In this document: in pieces, positions 14,591-20,398 of the stretch | How the letters are laid out: every line of letters starts with the position of its first letter | How positions within the stretch are numbered: the stretch's first letter is position 1 | Origin: a bacterium | GTDB taxonomy: Bacteria > Patescibacteriota > Patescibacteriia > Patescibacteriales > Patescibacteriaceae | Length of the DNA: 24,596 nt | Assembly (NCBI GenBank): GCA_021818075.1 | Contig: JAKAFD010000007.1 | Coordinates: forward strand, 1-24,596 | Direction: 5' to 3' | Made by a program: the position numbers and the translations under genes | Notes under the pieces: generated by a model | Database searches by the model: none | The model's input: the letters and a program-made list of their open reading frames with translations, nothing else | Told to the model about the DNA's origin: nothing

Positions 14591-14622
14591 AAAAACTCCC
14601 CGCCTGGTGGTCGGGAGTTTTT
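14591..14622 (-). terminator. Terminator of the deacetylase/53-aa gene pair
   Basis: 10-bp stem, AAAAACTCCC (14591-14600) with GGGAGTTTTT (14613-14622); on the minus strand the T run is lengthened by TAAAATTT. It lies downstream of the stop at 14678 and resembles the terminator at 13612-13643 almost base by base. Confidence 0.85.
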
Positions 14623-14677
14623 TTATCTCTTAAACCCTTCTCGCTTTCTCAATAAAGGCAGAAAGGTATGATGGCGG

Positions 14678-14839
14678 TTAAGTGAGGAATTTGAAGGTGA
14701 GCCAGATACCCAAGATGGCGCCCAGCGCCCCACAGAGAATTGAGGATAGCGAAAACAAGCCGGCGCCCCACAAAACCGGTACATACCCGCCGGCCACTCC
14801 GCCGATAATCATCCCCAAATAAATCGTTTTCTTCTCCAT
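14678..14839 (-). CDS. Small two-helix membrane protein (53 aa)
   Basis: A short frame from the ATG at 14839 to a TAA at 14678-14680. The product is MEKKTIYLGMIIGGVAGGYV followed by PVLWGAGLFSLSS, ILCGALGAILGIWLTFKFLT. Two hydrophobic helices (about 6-29 and 33-51) carry small-residue repeats (GGVAGG, GALGAILG) like glycine-zipper or AtpZ-type small membrane proteins. It starts 13 nt after the stop of the polysaccharide deacetylase gene and is followed by a terminator, so it is probably the last gene of that operon. No Shine-Dalgarno. Many CPR genomes have similar tiny Gly-rich membrane proteins; no function is known to me. Confidence 0.65.
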   Translation of the reverse strand: MEKKTIYLGMIIGGVAGGYVPVLWGAGLFSLSSILCGALGAILGIWLTFKFLT

Positions 14840-14852
14840 AGTAAAAATTAGT

Positions 14853-15710
14853 TTAAGGCTTACGCAGGCTTAAGCCTTGTAAAAATTTAACGACATTCAT
14901 ATCCGACCACACGCCCACGCGGTCAATGGCGAACAAATCACGGCTGTCGCGCAAAGGCCGATGGTTGTAAGTCAGGCCGTATTGATAACCGGCTTGCTTA
15001 GCCAACACCTCAGTGGTTTTGTCATAAGCACCGTAGGGATAACAAATAATTTTGGTTGGCTTGCCCAATAAGGCGTCCAGCGTTTCCTTGCTTCTTAGAA
15101 GTTCAATCATTTGTTTGGCCGGCGGCAATTTGGCCAGCACGGGGTGGTCCACGGTGTGTGAACCGATTTCCACTAAACCGCTCAAATCCAATTCTTTAAT
15201 CTGGCTACGCGTTAAATAAACTCCGCCGTTCATTTCCGTAATAACATAAAGCGAGACCTTGAGGTTATATTGCTTTAACAGCGGAAAGACATAAGTATAA
15301 AAATCTTCGTAGCCGTCGTCAAAACTTAAAGCCACCCAGTCTCGTGGCGGTTTCTCGCCGCGGGCCAGATAGTCAGCCAGCTCGCTGACAAAAACCAATT
15401 TATATTGGCCGGCTATTAAGGCCTGCAGCATGTTGTTAAAATCGGCCGGCAAAACATGCAGATTTTTTTCAATTTTATCAGCTTGGGGCGGCAGGGGTGC
15501 GATGTGATGAAAGGTTAAAATCGGCGCAAAATAACCGGCGGCCAGCGCCGGGCCGGGCGCTTGATTAAACTGTCTGGCCTTGTCAATTTCCGCACTGGTT
15601 AAATTTTTAATCTCCGCCGCTTTGGAGGTCGTTACCGAACGAACAACAACCAGGCCGATGATAATCAGAAAAAACGCCAATAAGCTTATGCCTCTGATTT
15701 TTTTGGACAT
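14853..15710 (-). CDS. Polysaccharide deacetylase (NodB/CE4 family), membrane-anchored
   Basis: 285 residues with an N-terminal anchor helix (about 7-25) and an extracellular NodB domain (about 62-260). Motif 1 is VALSFDDG (Asp131 catalytic base, Asp132 metal ligand), motif 2 is SHTVDH (184-189, two His metal ligands) and a later motif is CYPYG (223-227). FAPILTFHHI near 61-70 is the pattern of the PgdA/IcaB-like group. It removes N- or O-acetyl groups from peptidoglycan or exopolysaccharide. The promoter's -10 box ends exactly 6 nt before the ATG, so the mRNA should begin at the start codon itself. It is followed 13 nt later by the 53-aa membrane protein gene. Confidence 0.93.
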   Translation of the reverse strand: MSKKIRGISLLAFFLIIIGLVVVRSVTTSKAAEIKNLTSAEIDKARQFNQAPGPALAAGYFAPILTFHHIAPLPPQADKIEKNLHVLPADFNNMLQALIAGQYKLVFVSELADYLARGEKPPRDWVALSFDDGYEDFYTYVFPLLKQYNLKVSLYVITEMNGGVYLTRSQIKELDLSGLVEIGSHTVDHPVLAKLPPAKQMIELLRSKETLDALLGKPTKIICYPYGAYDKTTEVLAKQAGYQYGLTYNHRPLRDSRDLFAIDRVGVWSDMNVVKFLQGLSLRKP

Positions 15711-15716
15711 ACAGCC

Positions 15717-15745
15717 ATTATAATATTATTCTCCCGTTAAAACAA
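15717..15745 (-). promoter_or_regulatory. Promoter of the deacetylase gene giving a leaderless mRNA
   Basis: Minus strand: TTGTTT, 17-nt spacer, TATAAT, then GGCTGT and the ATG at 15710. With the usual 6-7 nt from -10 to start, transcription begins on or within a base of the A of ATG. Confidence 0.75.
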
Positions 15746-15764
15746 CTTTTTAAGATATTAAAAA

Positions 15765-15796
15765 AGAAAAAAAGTCGCTCGGGAGAGGGCTTTTTG
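15765..15796 (-). terminator. Possible terminator of the Cache/cohesin-like gene
   Basis: On the minus strand an imperfect stem (AAAAAGCC-CTC / GAG-GACTTTTTTT, with one mismatch and a bulge) is followed by a run of T broken by one C. It lies about 25 nt after the stop at 15822. Confidence 0.5.
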
Positions 15797-15821
15797 AATA
15801 TTAAACTAACGCAATTTTAGA

Positions 15822-17843
15822 TTAGCGCCCTAAAAACCAGTCGCCGGCAACATCTATGTTGATGGTCTTATCTCTAAAATTATTGGCCTGGTCAAAAACG
15901 CGGAAAGTGACGGAATGCCGGCCCCCTTCCGGAAAGGAGATGTGCAAGGGCGACAGGGCCGGGAAAAAGTCGTTATTGTCTATTTTGGCGTAAAAATATT
16001 TCTGCAAACCGCTCATTTTATCTTTAGCGGAAAATTCAAAACGCACAATTTCTCCCTCGTTGATTTTCAGGTTGCTGGCTTTAACGGAAAAATCTTCCGG
16101 CGGCGTGGTGTCAATTTTAATTTTATAACTGCTACTGCGCGTCAGCTTGGTACCGACCGCCGTCAGATGAAAAAAGTAAATACCGTCGGCCGCCGGCTCC
16201 AGATAAACATTTTCCGAGGCGGTGGCCTTATCTTGCGCGCCGGCTAGATAATTCGGCCGCTCGTTAAAGGCGTAAAAATACGACTCCCGGCCGCCGTTAG
16301 CGTGCCAGGTCAGATTAATTTTTCTCAAGCTGTACCATTTTTCGCCGTTGGGGTGAGTGGAAGAAAAAATCAGCAATTCGGACGAACTCTTGTCTGTGGC
16401 GGCCACTTTATAACTACCGTTGGTGGCGATTCTTAAAACATTCGTCCCCAGTCCGTCATTAGCCAGAATTTGCGTCTTGTCCGCAAACTGCAAGGCAAAG
16501 TCGCCTTCTTTAATCGGGTTAATCAACAATTCAACCACCGTGCCGTTTTCCTTGGTAAAAGGCTTGGTCGTCAAACAGGAAATGTTAACCTCGCCCTTGT
16601 CATTATCTATATTTTTTTCCAAAAACATACTGGGGTCGCAAAAAGAATTGGCGGTGATGATGTCTTCCACCCTGACTATTGACGGGTCGTAGGTCAAAGT
16701 AATTTGCGCCGCATTGATGGCCTCGCCGCCCGTTGACACTTTAACGGCCACTTGGGCATAGACATCTTTGGCCAAGATACCGCCTTCCGGTTCAAGTCTC
16801 ATCAGAGAATTATAAATCACAAACGGCTGCTCTTTTACTTCCAGCGCCACCCCTTTAAGCATTAATTCGGTAAAAATGATATGTAAAATCGTTATCAAAA
16901 TAAAAGCCAAGCCAACCAGCGCCAGCAGATTAAGGCTTGTCTGCTGCCGCCACAGTTTTCTGCCTATAACATAAGCCAGCCAAGAGCTAAAAAGCGCCAC
17001 CACCGCCACCGGAATATAATAAGGCCAAATTTTTACCGGCATAAAAACCAGCAAACCGCCTTCAGTTTCATCAACACCGGAAAAAGGTATGTTGTCTACA
17101 AAATAAAATTTCCCAAGAATATCAACAAATTCCTGGGATCGTTGCTGCTGCACCCAGTCGGAAGCGCTATTAAAATAATGTTTAACCAGGCCGGCCGTAG
17201 CCTCATCTGAAAAAGTATAGCTGATGACGCCTTTCTCTTTATCATAAACCGCCAGTTGCGTGTCATCGGCAAAATATTTTTGCCTAAAAGCGTTGACAAA
17301 GGTGTTTTTTTCCAAATCATAACCGGCAAAAATTCCCCCGACCACTTTTGCGCCTTCCAGTATCGGCGCCGCCCCCACCAGAATCAGCCGGTTGATATAA
17401 CTTTTTTCCGCGGACACCACCGCCTGGCCGGCGGCCACCAGCCGGCCGTGTACTAGAGTTTTAAAGGCATAGTCGCCCCGAATATTATTGGCCGTGTCGC
17501 TCATGGCCCGGCCCTGGGCGTTAATGGCCACAAAAAAATCTTCCAGCGATTTCTGCTGTTCGGAATTGAGGACATTTAGAGTGGTTAGAATATCGTTTTG
17601 CCCGATATACTTACGCAAAGTCGGATCCGCGGCCAACTCCTTGGCGCGCCCCAACAATTCCGCCTTCTCTTTATTGACATCAGCCTCAATGGAAGATTCC
17701 GTGGCGCTAAAATAAAATTTAAGGATGTTTTGATTGTTTTTCAATAAAAGCCACAAAATAACACAGGTCACTGCGGTGATGGTAACAAAAACAGCTATTA
17801 TGCGTAATAGCAAAACTATATGGCGTTTACTAATCTTAGCCAT
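15822..17843 (-). CDS. Membrane protein with N-terminal Cache-like sensor and C-terminal cohesin-like and Ig-like domains
   Basis: 673 residues. Helix 1 (8-33) is followed by a long extracellular region (about 36-270) with a helical start and the dCache-like patterns DNIRGDYAF-type core, ILEGAKVVGGIFAGYDLEK and PFSGVDETEGGLLVFMPV; then helices 2 (274-293) and 3 (304-326). The rest is again extracellular: a cohesin-like beta domain (about 350-480; INAAQITLTYDPSIVRVED is the typical second-strand pattern), an Ig/fibronectin-like region (about 490-578) and a final Ig-like domain (TTPPEDFSVKAS to 668). There is no kinase, HAMP or MCP part. A sensor-like head joined to adhesion domains suggests a surface attachment protein. 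Cache and cohesin assignments are by pattern and need profile searches. Extended -10 at 17863-17871. Confidence 0.7.
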   Translation of the reverse strand: MAKISKRHIVLLLRIIAVFVTITAVTCVILWLLLKNNQNILKFYFSATESSIEADVNKEKAELLGRAKELAADPTLRKYIGQNDILTTLNVLNSEQQKSLEDFFVAINAQGRAMSDTANNIRGDYAFKTLVHGRLVAAGQAVVSAEKSYINRLILVGAAPILEGAKVVGGIFAGYDLEKNTFVNAFRQKYFADDTQLAVYDKEKGVISYTFSDEATAGLVKHYFNSASDWVQQQRSQEFVDILGKFYFVDNIPFSGVDETEGGLLVFMPVKIWPYYIPVAVVALFSSWLAYVIGRKLWRQQTSLNLLALVGLAFILITILHIIFTELMLKGVALEVKEQPFVIYNSLMRLEPEGGILAKDVYAQVAVKVSTGGEAINAAQITLTYDPSIVRVEDIITANSFCDPSMFLEKNIDNDKGEVNISCLTTKPFTKENGTVVELLINPIKEGDFALQFADKTQILANDGLGTNVLRIATNGSYKVAATDKSSSELLIFSSTHPNGEKWYSLRKINLTWHANGGRESYFYAFNERPNYLAGAQDKATASENVYLEPAADGIYFFHLTAVGTKLTRSSSYKIKIDTTPPEDFSVKASNLKINEGEIVRFEFSAKDKMSGLQKYFYAKIDNNDFFPALSPLHISFPEGGRHSVTFRVFDQANNFRDKTINIDVAGDWFLGR

Positions 17844-17862
17844 ATTCGTATTTTATTTTTAT

Positions 17863-17871
17863 ATTATACCA
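17863..17871 (-). promoter_or_regulatory. Extended -10 promoter of the Cache/cohesin-like gene
   Basis: Minus strand TGGTATAAT; the start would be about 13 nt before the ATG at 17843. No good -35: the position lies within the A/T run of the terminator at 17888-17917. Confidence 0.55.
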
Positions 17872-17887
17872 CAATTTGCCAAAACAA

Positions 17888-17917
17888 AAAAGCTAATTTC
17901 CGAAAAAATTAGCTTTT
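17888..17917 (-). terminator. Terminator of the 62-aa membrane protein gene
   Basis: 12-bp stem, AAAAGCTAATTT (17888-17899) with AAATTAGCTTTT (17906-17917), 6-nt loop; on the minus strand it is followed by TTGTTTTGG. It lies 13 nt after the stop at 17931. Confidence 0.85.
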
Positions 17918-17930
17918 GCCTAATTACTAA

Positions 17931-18119
17931 CTATTTTCCCTGGATGCACCGGACGATAAAATAGATACCGGTGACCACGAACAACAGCCACCACAGCCAC
18001 AACAGGTTCGCCAAATAACCAAAGAAATACAAGCCCAGCAAAATGCCCAGGGAAATGAGGCAGACTTTGACTAAAGCCATTTCCCACCACTTAAACGACC
18101 TGGTTTTAAAAATTTTCAT
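17931..18119 (-). CDS. Small two-helix membrane protein (62 aa)
   Basis: 62 residues with a basic, aromatic start (MKIFKTRSFKWWEMALVK) and two hydrophobic helices (about 14-36 and 38-56, rich in Leu, Trp and Phe), ending RCIQGK. No family recognised; small hydrophobic proteins of this type are common in CPR genomes. It has its own extended -10 promoter (18204-18212), a leader of about 78 nt that contains palindromic element C, and a terminator. The GGG at the end of element C lies 8 nt before the ATG and is the only ribosome-site candidate. Confidence 0.7.
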   Translation of the reverse strand: MKIFKTRSFKWWEMALVKVCLISLGILLGLYFFGYLANLLWLWWLLFVVTGIYFIVRCIQGK

Positions 18120-18126
18120 AGGTTTT

Positions 18127-18174
18127 ACCCAGTTAAATAGGGTTCCCGCCAGCAGGCGGGAAATTTAACAGGGT
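18127..18174. repeat. Palindromic intergenic element, copy C (48 bp)
   Basis: Termini ACCCAGTTAAAT (18127-18138) and ATTTAACAGGGT (18163-18174) are inverted with one mismatch and match the ends of copies A and B. The core differs: a GC hairpin TTCCCGCC-AGCA-GGCGGGAA (18143-18162) in place of the AT-rich hairpins. It ends 7 nt before the ATG at 18119 and lies inside the predicted 5' leader of that gene. Confidence 0.8.
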
Positions 18175-18203
18175 GAATTAAGATTAATAAAAGGCCTTAT
18201 TTA

Positions 18204-18212
18204 ATTATAGCA
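18204..18212 (-). promoter_or_regulatory. Extended -10 promoter of the 62-aa protein gene
   Basis: Minus strand TGCTATAAT (GTGCTATAAT with the flanking base). The -35 position reads AAGTAT, a poor match. The transcript from about 18197 would carry element C in its leader. Confidence 0.6.
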
Positions 18213-18251
18213 CACTTTATTAATTTATACTTCAGACCGCGAATTTGAGGC

Positions 18252-18353
18252 CTAATCTTTCTTATCCTTTTCTGAAATAAACCACAAAAAACCAAAGATG
18301 GCGATAATGAATATGGCTATTATAATAATCATCATAATAATGCTCGGGGACAT
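18252..18353 (-). CDS. Putative 33-aa single-helix membrane peptide
   Basis: An ATG at 18353 opens a frame of 33 codons ended by TAG: MSPSIIMMIIIIAIFIIAIF then GFLWFISEKDKKD. One long Ile-rich helix is followed by a charged cytoplasmic tail, a composition unlikely by chance and typical of small membrane peptides. The sequence GGGTAAATCC directly before the ATG resembles the region before the ATGs at 18119 and 22151 (GGGTAAA). The start codon lies in a 20-bp copy of the tRNA-Gln 3' end. I see no promoter between the tRNA terminator and the ATG, so expression is uncertain. Confidence 0.45.
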   Translation of the reverse strand: MSPSIIMMIIIIAIFIIAIFGFLWFISEKDKKD

Positions 18354-18358
18354 GGATT
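18339..18358. repeat. 20-bp duplicate of the tRNA-Gln 3' end
   Basis: AATGCTCGGGGACATGGATT here is identical to 18454-18473, which spans the last 15 nt of tRNA-Gln plus 5 nt of its 3' flank. Distance between copies is 115 bp, with a terminator between them. It looks like the scar of a recombination or integration event at the tRNA 3' end. Confidence 0.8.
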
Positions 18359-18413
18359 TACCCATTCGCTTCGCTACTGGGCATAAACTTCGAATCCTCT
18401 TATCTCTAATACT

Positions 18414-18453
18414 AAAACAAAACACCCTTTGGTCACAAGGGGTGTTTTGTTTT
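18414..18453 (-). terminator. Terminator of tRNA-Gln
   Basis: Long stem AAAACAAAACACCCTT (18414-18429) with AAGGGGTGTTTTGTTTT (18437-18453), one G bulge. It lies 4 nt after the 3' end of the tRNA on the minus strand. Confidence 0.8.
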
Positions 18454-18457
18454 AATG

Positions 18458-18528
18458 CTCGGGGACATGGATTCGAACCATGATTAACGGCTCCAAAGGC
18501 CGCTGTCCTACCATTAGACGATCCCCGA
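18458..18528 (-). tRNA. tRNA-Gln (anticodon UUG)
   Basis: Cloverleaf read on the minus strand: acceptor stem TCGGGGA (18522-18528) pairs with TCCCCGA (18459-18465); the anticodon stem GCGGC/GCCGT encloses the loop CTTTGGA, giving UUG at positions 34-36; the T arm is CATGG-TTCGAAT-CCATG. The discriminator base is G, as usual for Gln. CCA is not encoded. Promoter at 18543-18571. Confidence 0.93.
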
Positions 18529-18542
18529 AGGATCTTGCCAAA

Positions 18543-18571
18543 ATTATAGATTATAGCTAAAAAATAGTCAA
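18543..18571 (-). promoter_or_regulatory. Promoter of tRNA-Gln
   Basis: Minus strand: TTGACT, 17-nt spacer, TATAAT. The start near 18536 is about 8 nt before the mature 5' end of the tRNA. Confidence 0.8.
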
Positions 18572-18607
18572 ATATTGGCCTATTTTAAAGGAATTTTTGG
18601 CTATCTA

Positions 18608-18636
18608 TTGACATTTTTTGTTATTTGTGATATAAT
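18608..18636 (+). promoter_or_regulatory. Consensus promoter of the CAP-domain protein gene
   Basis: TTGACA (18608-18613), 17 nt, TATAAT (18631-18636), with an extended -10 (TGATATAAT). Both boxes are perfect. The leader from about 18643 to the GTG at 18695 is about 52 nt. Confidence 0.9.
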
Positions 18637-18694
18637 TAATATTATCTGAAAAATAAGGAAAGAACATTTTTATCAATAAATATTGGAGTAAAAA

Positions 18695-19291
18695 GTGAAA
18701 AAGGTATTGGTTTTTGCCTGTCTGCTGGCCTTGGTCAGCCTAATGTCAGTTGAGGCCGCTTATATTCAAATAAACGGCACACAAATGAGCAATGACGCTC
18801 TGTCGTCATTGGTCGCCACCAAGTTTATGGAGCTGGTCAATAAATACCGGCTGGCCCATAATCTAACTCCCCTCAAATCGTCCAACGGTTTGAAAAAATT
18901 GTCTGCCAGACATGCTCTGAATCTAACCAGGTTCAGCGCTGATGAACTGGCCGCCAACAACGACCTCCGCAACAGCGTCGCTCACGAAAACTATGAAGAA
19001 CGGCGCCAAGCGATGAAGGAAGCTGTGGTCAGGGAATCAGGCAAAAGTTTGTCTAAGACTATCGGCGGTGAAATCACTCAAGTGGCTTGGGCTTTCATTA
19101 CCTACAAGGATAGCCAGGGCAACATCTTGGTTGAGGAAATCGCCCAAAGCATTTTGGACAATTTCCTGGCCAGTGCCGGACATCGGGCAATTATAGAAAC
19201 CGATTATCCAGCCGGTTCATATTTCGGCGCCGGCGTAGTCGTTTCCGGCTGGCACCTGCACTTGGTTTGCAACTTTATCGGCGTGCAATAA
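18695..19291 (+). CDS. Secreted CAP/SCP-domain protein
   Basis: 198 residues. I take the GTG at 18695 as start: GGAG lies 6 nt upstream and a clean signal peptide follows (basic MKKV, hydrophobic core to about 18, cleavage likely after VEA/AY near 22). The mature part matches the CAP (SCP/PR-1) fold: MELVNKYRLAHNLTPLKSSN (helix 1), LKKLSARHALN, VAHENYEERR, EEIAQSILDNFLASAGHRAI (helix with the S-x-GHR motif) and FGAGVVVSGWHLHLVCNFIG (final strands). His in SARHA, Glu in HEN and His in GHR are candidates for the usual CAP cavity residues. CAP proteins act outside the cell; bacterial ones have no single known role. Strong own promoter and terminator. Codon use is less GC-rich than in the nearby operons. 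Confidence 0.88.
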   Translation: MKKVLVFACLLALVSLMSVEAAYIQINGTQMSNDALSSLVATKFMELVNKYRLAHNLTPLKSSNGLKKLSARHALNLTRFSADELAANNDLRNSVAHENYEERRQAMKEAVVRESGKSLSKTIGGEITQVAWAFITYKDSQGNILVEEIAQSILDNFLASAGHRAIIETDYPAGSYFGAGVVVSGWHLHLVCNFIGVQ

Positions 19292-19303
19292 CTGCACCAT
19301 TAT

Positions 19304-19333
19304 AAAAGGACTGTTGAATGCAACAGTCCTTTT
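19304..19333 (+). terminator. Terminator of the CAP-domain protein gene
   Basis: 13-bp perfect stem, AAAAGGACTGTTG (19304-19316) with CAACAGTCCTTTT (19321-19333), loop AATG, followed by TTCTTTT. It also ends the convergent SIMPL gene. Confidence 0.93.
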
Positions 19334-19344
19334 TTCTTTTGGTG

Positions 19345-20214
19345 TTATTTTATATTGTAGGTCACGCCGATTTCCACCATCACTTCATTATCGCCCACTA
19401 CGACTTGCGGCGTCATGCCGCCACCGCCGCCAATACCGCCTAAGCCCATAGCCGCTTCCGGATAATAACCGCCTTTCAAGAAATTTTCATACCAGCCGGT
19501 AATATCTTTCAACTTAACGCCGGCGGCGTCAGCCAAAGCCTGCGCTTTGCCGCGAGCATCGGCAATCGCTTTAACTCTTGCCTGCTGTTTAAGGTCGTTT
19601 AAATTAGCGGCCTCAAAGCTGATGCCCTGAATCTGGTTAGCGCCCGCCTCGGTGGCCTTGCCGACAACTTTGTTGAGCAGGTCTTTATTGTTTTGAAAAT
19701 CTTTAATTTTAATTATAAGCTGCTGGTTGGCGCTGTAATTAATGACGGTCAAAGTTTGTTCTTTTACGCCGCGCACGGCCGGGGCCGGCGCTGGCTCGAT
19801 TTCAGCTTTAACACCCGCGCCGCTGTCATAAGAAACTGACGACACCGGATTATCCAGCGGTATTGGCCGGTAATCATACTGCGGGGTCAGATAAAAATTC
19901 TGGGTGGTGATGTTTTCGTCGGCAACGCCCAAGGCCTTAATTGCGGCAATAACCTTGGCCATTTTAGCATTCAATTGATTCATGGCGTCCTCGGCTTTGG
20001 CCACTTTATCAATTTGCACGCCCAAGTTAACCACCGCCGTGTCAGGCGCATAACTTACCTTGCCCTGGCCCATCACCGTAATGGAACGGAATTGGTTGTT
20101 GACGATTCTGTCGCGTAAAATAGCGACGATAACAATCGCGCCCAGCATTAAGATGGCGACGATTTTGACTAGCCAGTGCCATTTGGCGGGGCTGGCGGAA
20201 TTAAAATTGTCCAT
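19345..20214 (-). CDS. SIMPL (DUF541) domain protein, membrane-anchored
   Basis: 289 residues: one N-terminal membrane helix (about 15-36) and an extracellular SIMPL domain. The domain start ITVMGQGKVSYAPDTAVVNL and the later QTLTVINYSANQQLIIKIKD are the characteristic family strands, as is IADARGKAQALADAAGVKL in the C-terminal half. A Pro/Ala/Glu insertion (EPAPAPAVRGVKEQ, about 140-153) and a Gly-rich loop (GLGGIGGGGGMTPQ near 265) are specific to this protein. SIMPL proteins include YggE/BP26 and assemble into periplasmic rings; their activity is not settled, with oxidative stress protection reported for some. Promoter at 20240-20268, leader about 18 nt without Shine-Dalgarno. Confidence 0.93.
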   Translation of the reverse strand: MDNFNSASPAKWHWLVKIVAILMLGAIVIVAILRDRIVNNQFRSITVMGQGKVSYAPDTAVVNLGVQIDKVAKAEDAMNQLNAKMAKVIAAIKALGVADENITTQNFYLTPQYDYRPIPLDNPVSSVSYDSGAGVKAEIEPAPAPAVRGVKEQTLTVINYSANQQLIIKIKDFQNNKDLLNKVVGKATEAGANQIQGISFEAANLNDLKQQARVKAIADARGKAQALADAAGVKLKDITGWYENFLKGGYYPEAAMGLGGIGGGGGMTPQVVVGDNEVMVEIGVTYNIK

Positions 20215-20239
20215 ATAAGTTGAGATTAATTATTAGGCC

Positions 20240-20268
20240 ATTATAACATACTGCCTAGTAAAATTCAA
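20240..20268 (-). promoter_or_regulatory. Promoter of the SIMPL gene
   Basis: Minus strand: TTGAAT, 17-nt spacer, TATAAT with an extended -10 (TGTTATAAT). Its -35 overlaps the last two bases of the tRNA-Thr terminator, so termination and restart are fused within 50 bp. Confidence 0.8.
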
Positions 20269-20290
20269 AAACCCCCTCACGGGAGTTTTT
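20267..20290 (-). terminator. Terminator of tRNA-Thr
   Basis: On the minus strand AAAAACTCCC, loop GTGA, GGGGGTTTTT: a 10-bp stem with one U-G pair, followed by GAATTTT. It lies 6 nt after the tRNA 3' end. Confidence 0.8.
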
Positions 20291-20296
20291 ATTTGG

Positions 20297-20369
20297 AGCC
20301 GTCGCGGGGGATCGAACCCCGGACCCCCACCTTACCATGGTGGTGCTCTACCATCTGAGCTACAACGGC
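20297..20369 (-). tRNA. tRNA-Thr (anticodon GGU)
   Basis: Minus-strand cloverleaf: acceptor GCCGTTG (20363-20369) pairs with CGACGGC (20298-20304, one G-U); D stem GCTC/GAGC; anticodon stem CCACC/GGTGG with loop ATGGTAA, giving GGU; T arm CGGGG-TTCGATC-CCCCG. Discriminator U; CCA not encoded. Only 29 nt separate it from the TPR gene stop at 20399, and no clear promoter is visible between them, so it may be processed from the TPR transcript. Confidence 0.93.
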
Positions 20370-20398
20370 ATTAATTTACATAACACACAACACAAACT

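Noticed and set aside
18339..18473. Full integrated element or prophage at tRNA-Gln
   Set aside because: The two copies are only 115 bp apart with no integrase or phage gene; at most a scar is present.
18298..18483. Plus-strand frame of 61 codons across the tRNA region
   Set aside because: It runs through the tRNA-Gln terminator and into the antisense of the tRNA itself; the apparent hydrophobic start is the complement of the Ile-rich peptide on the minus strand.
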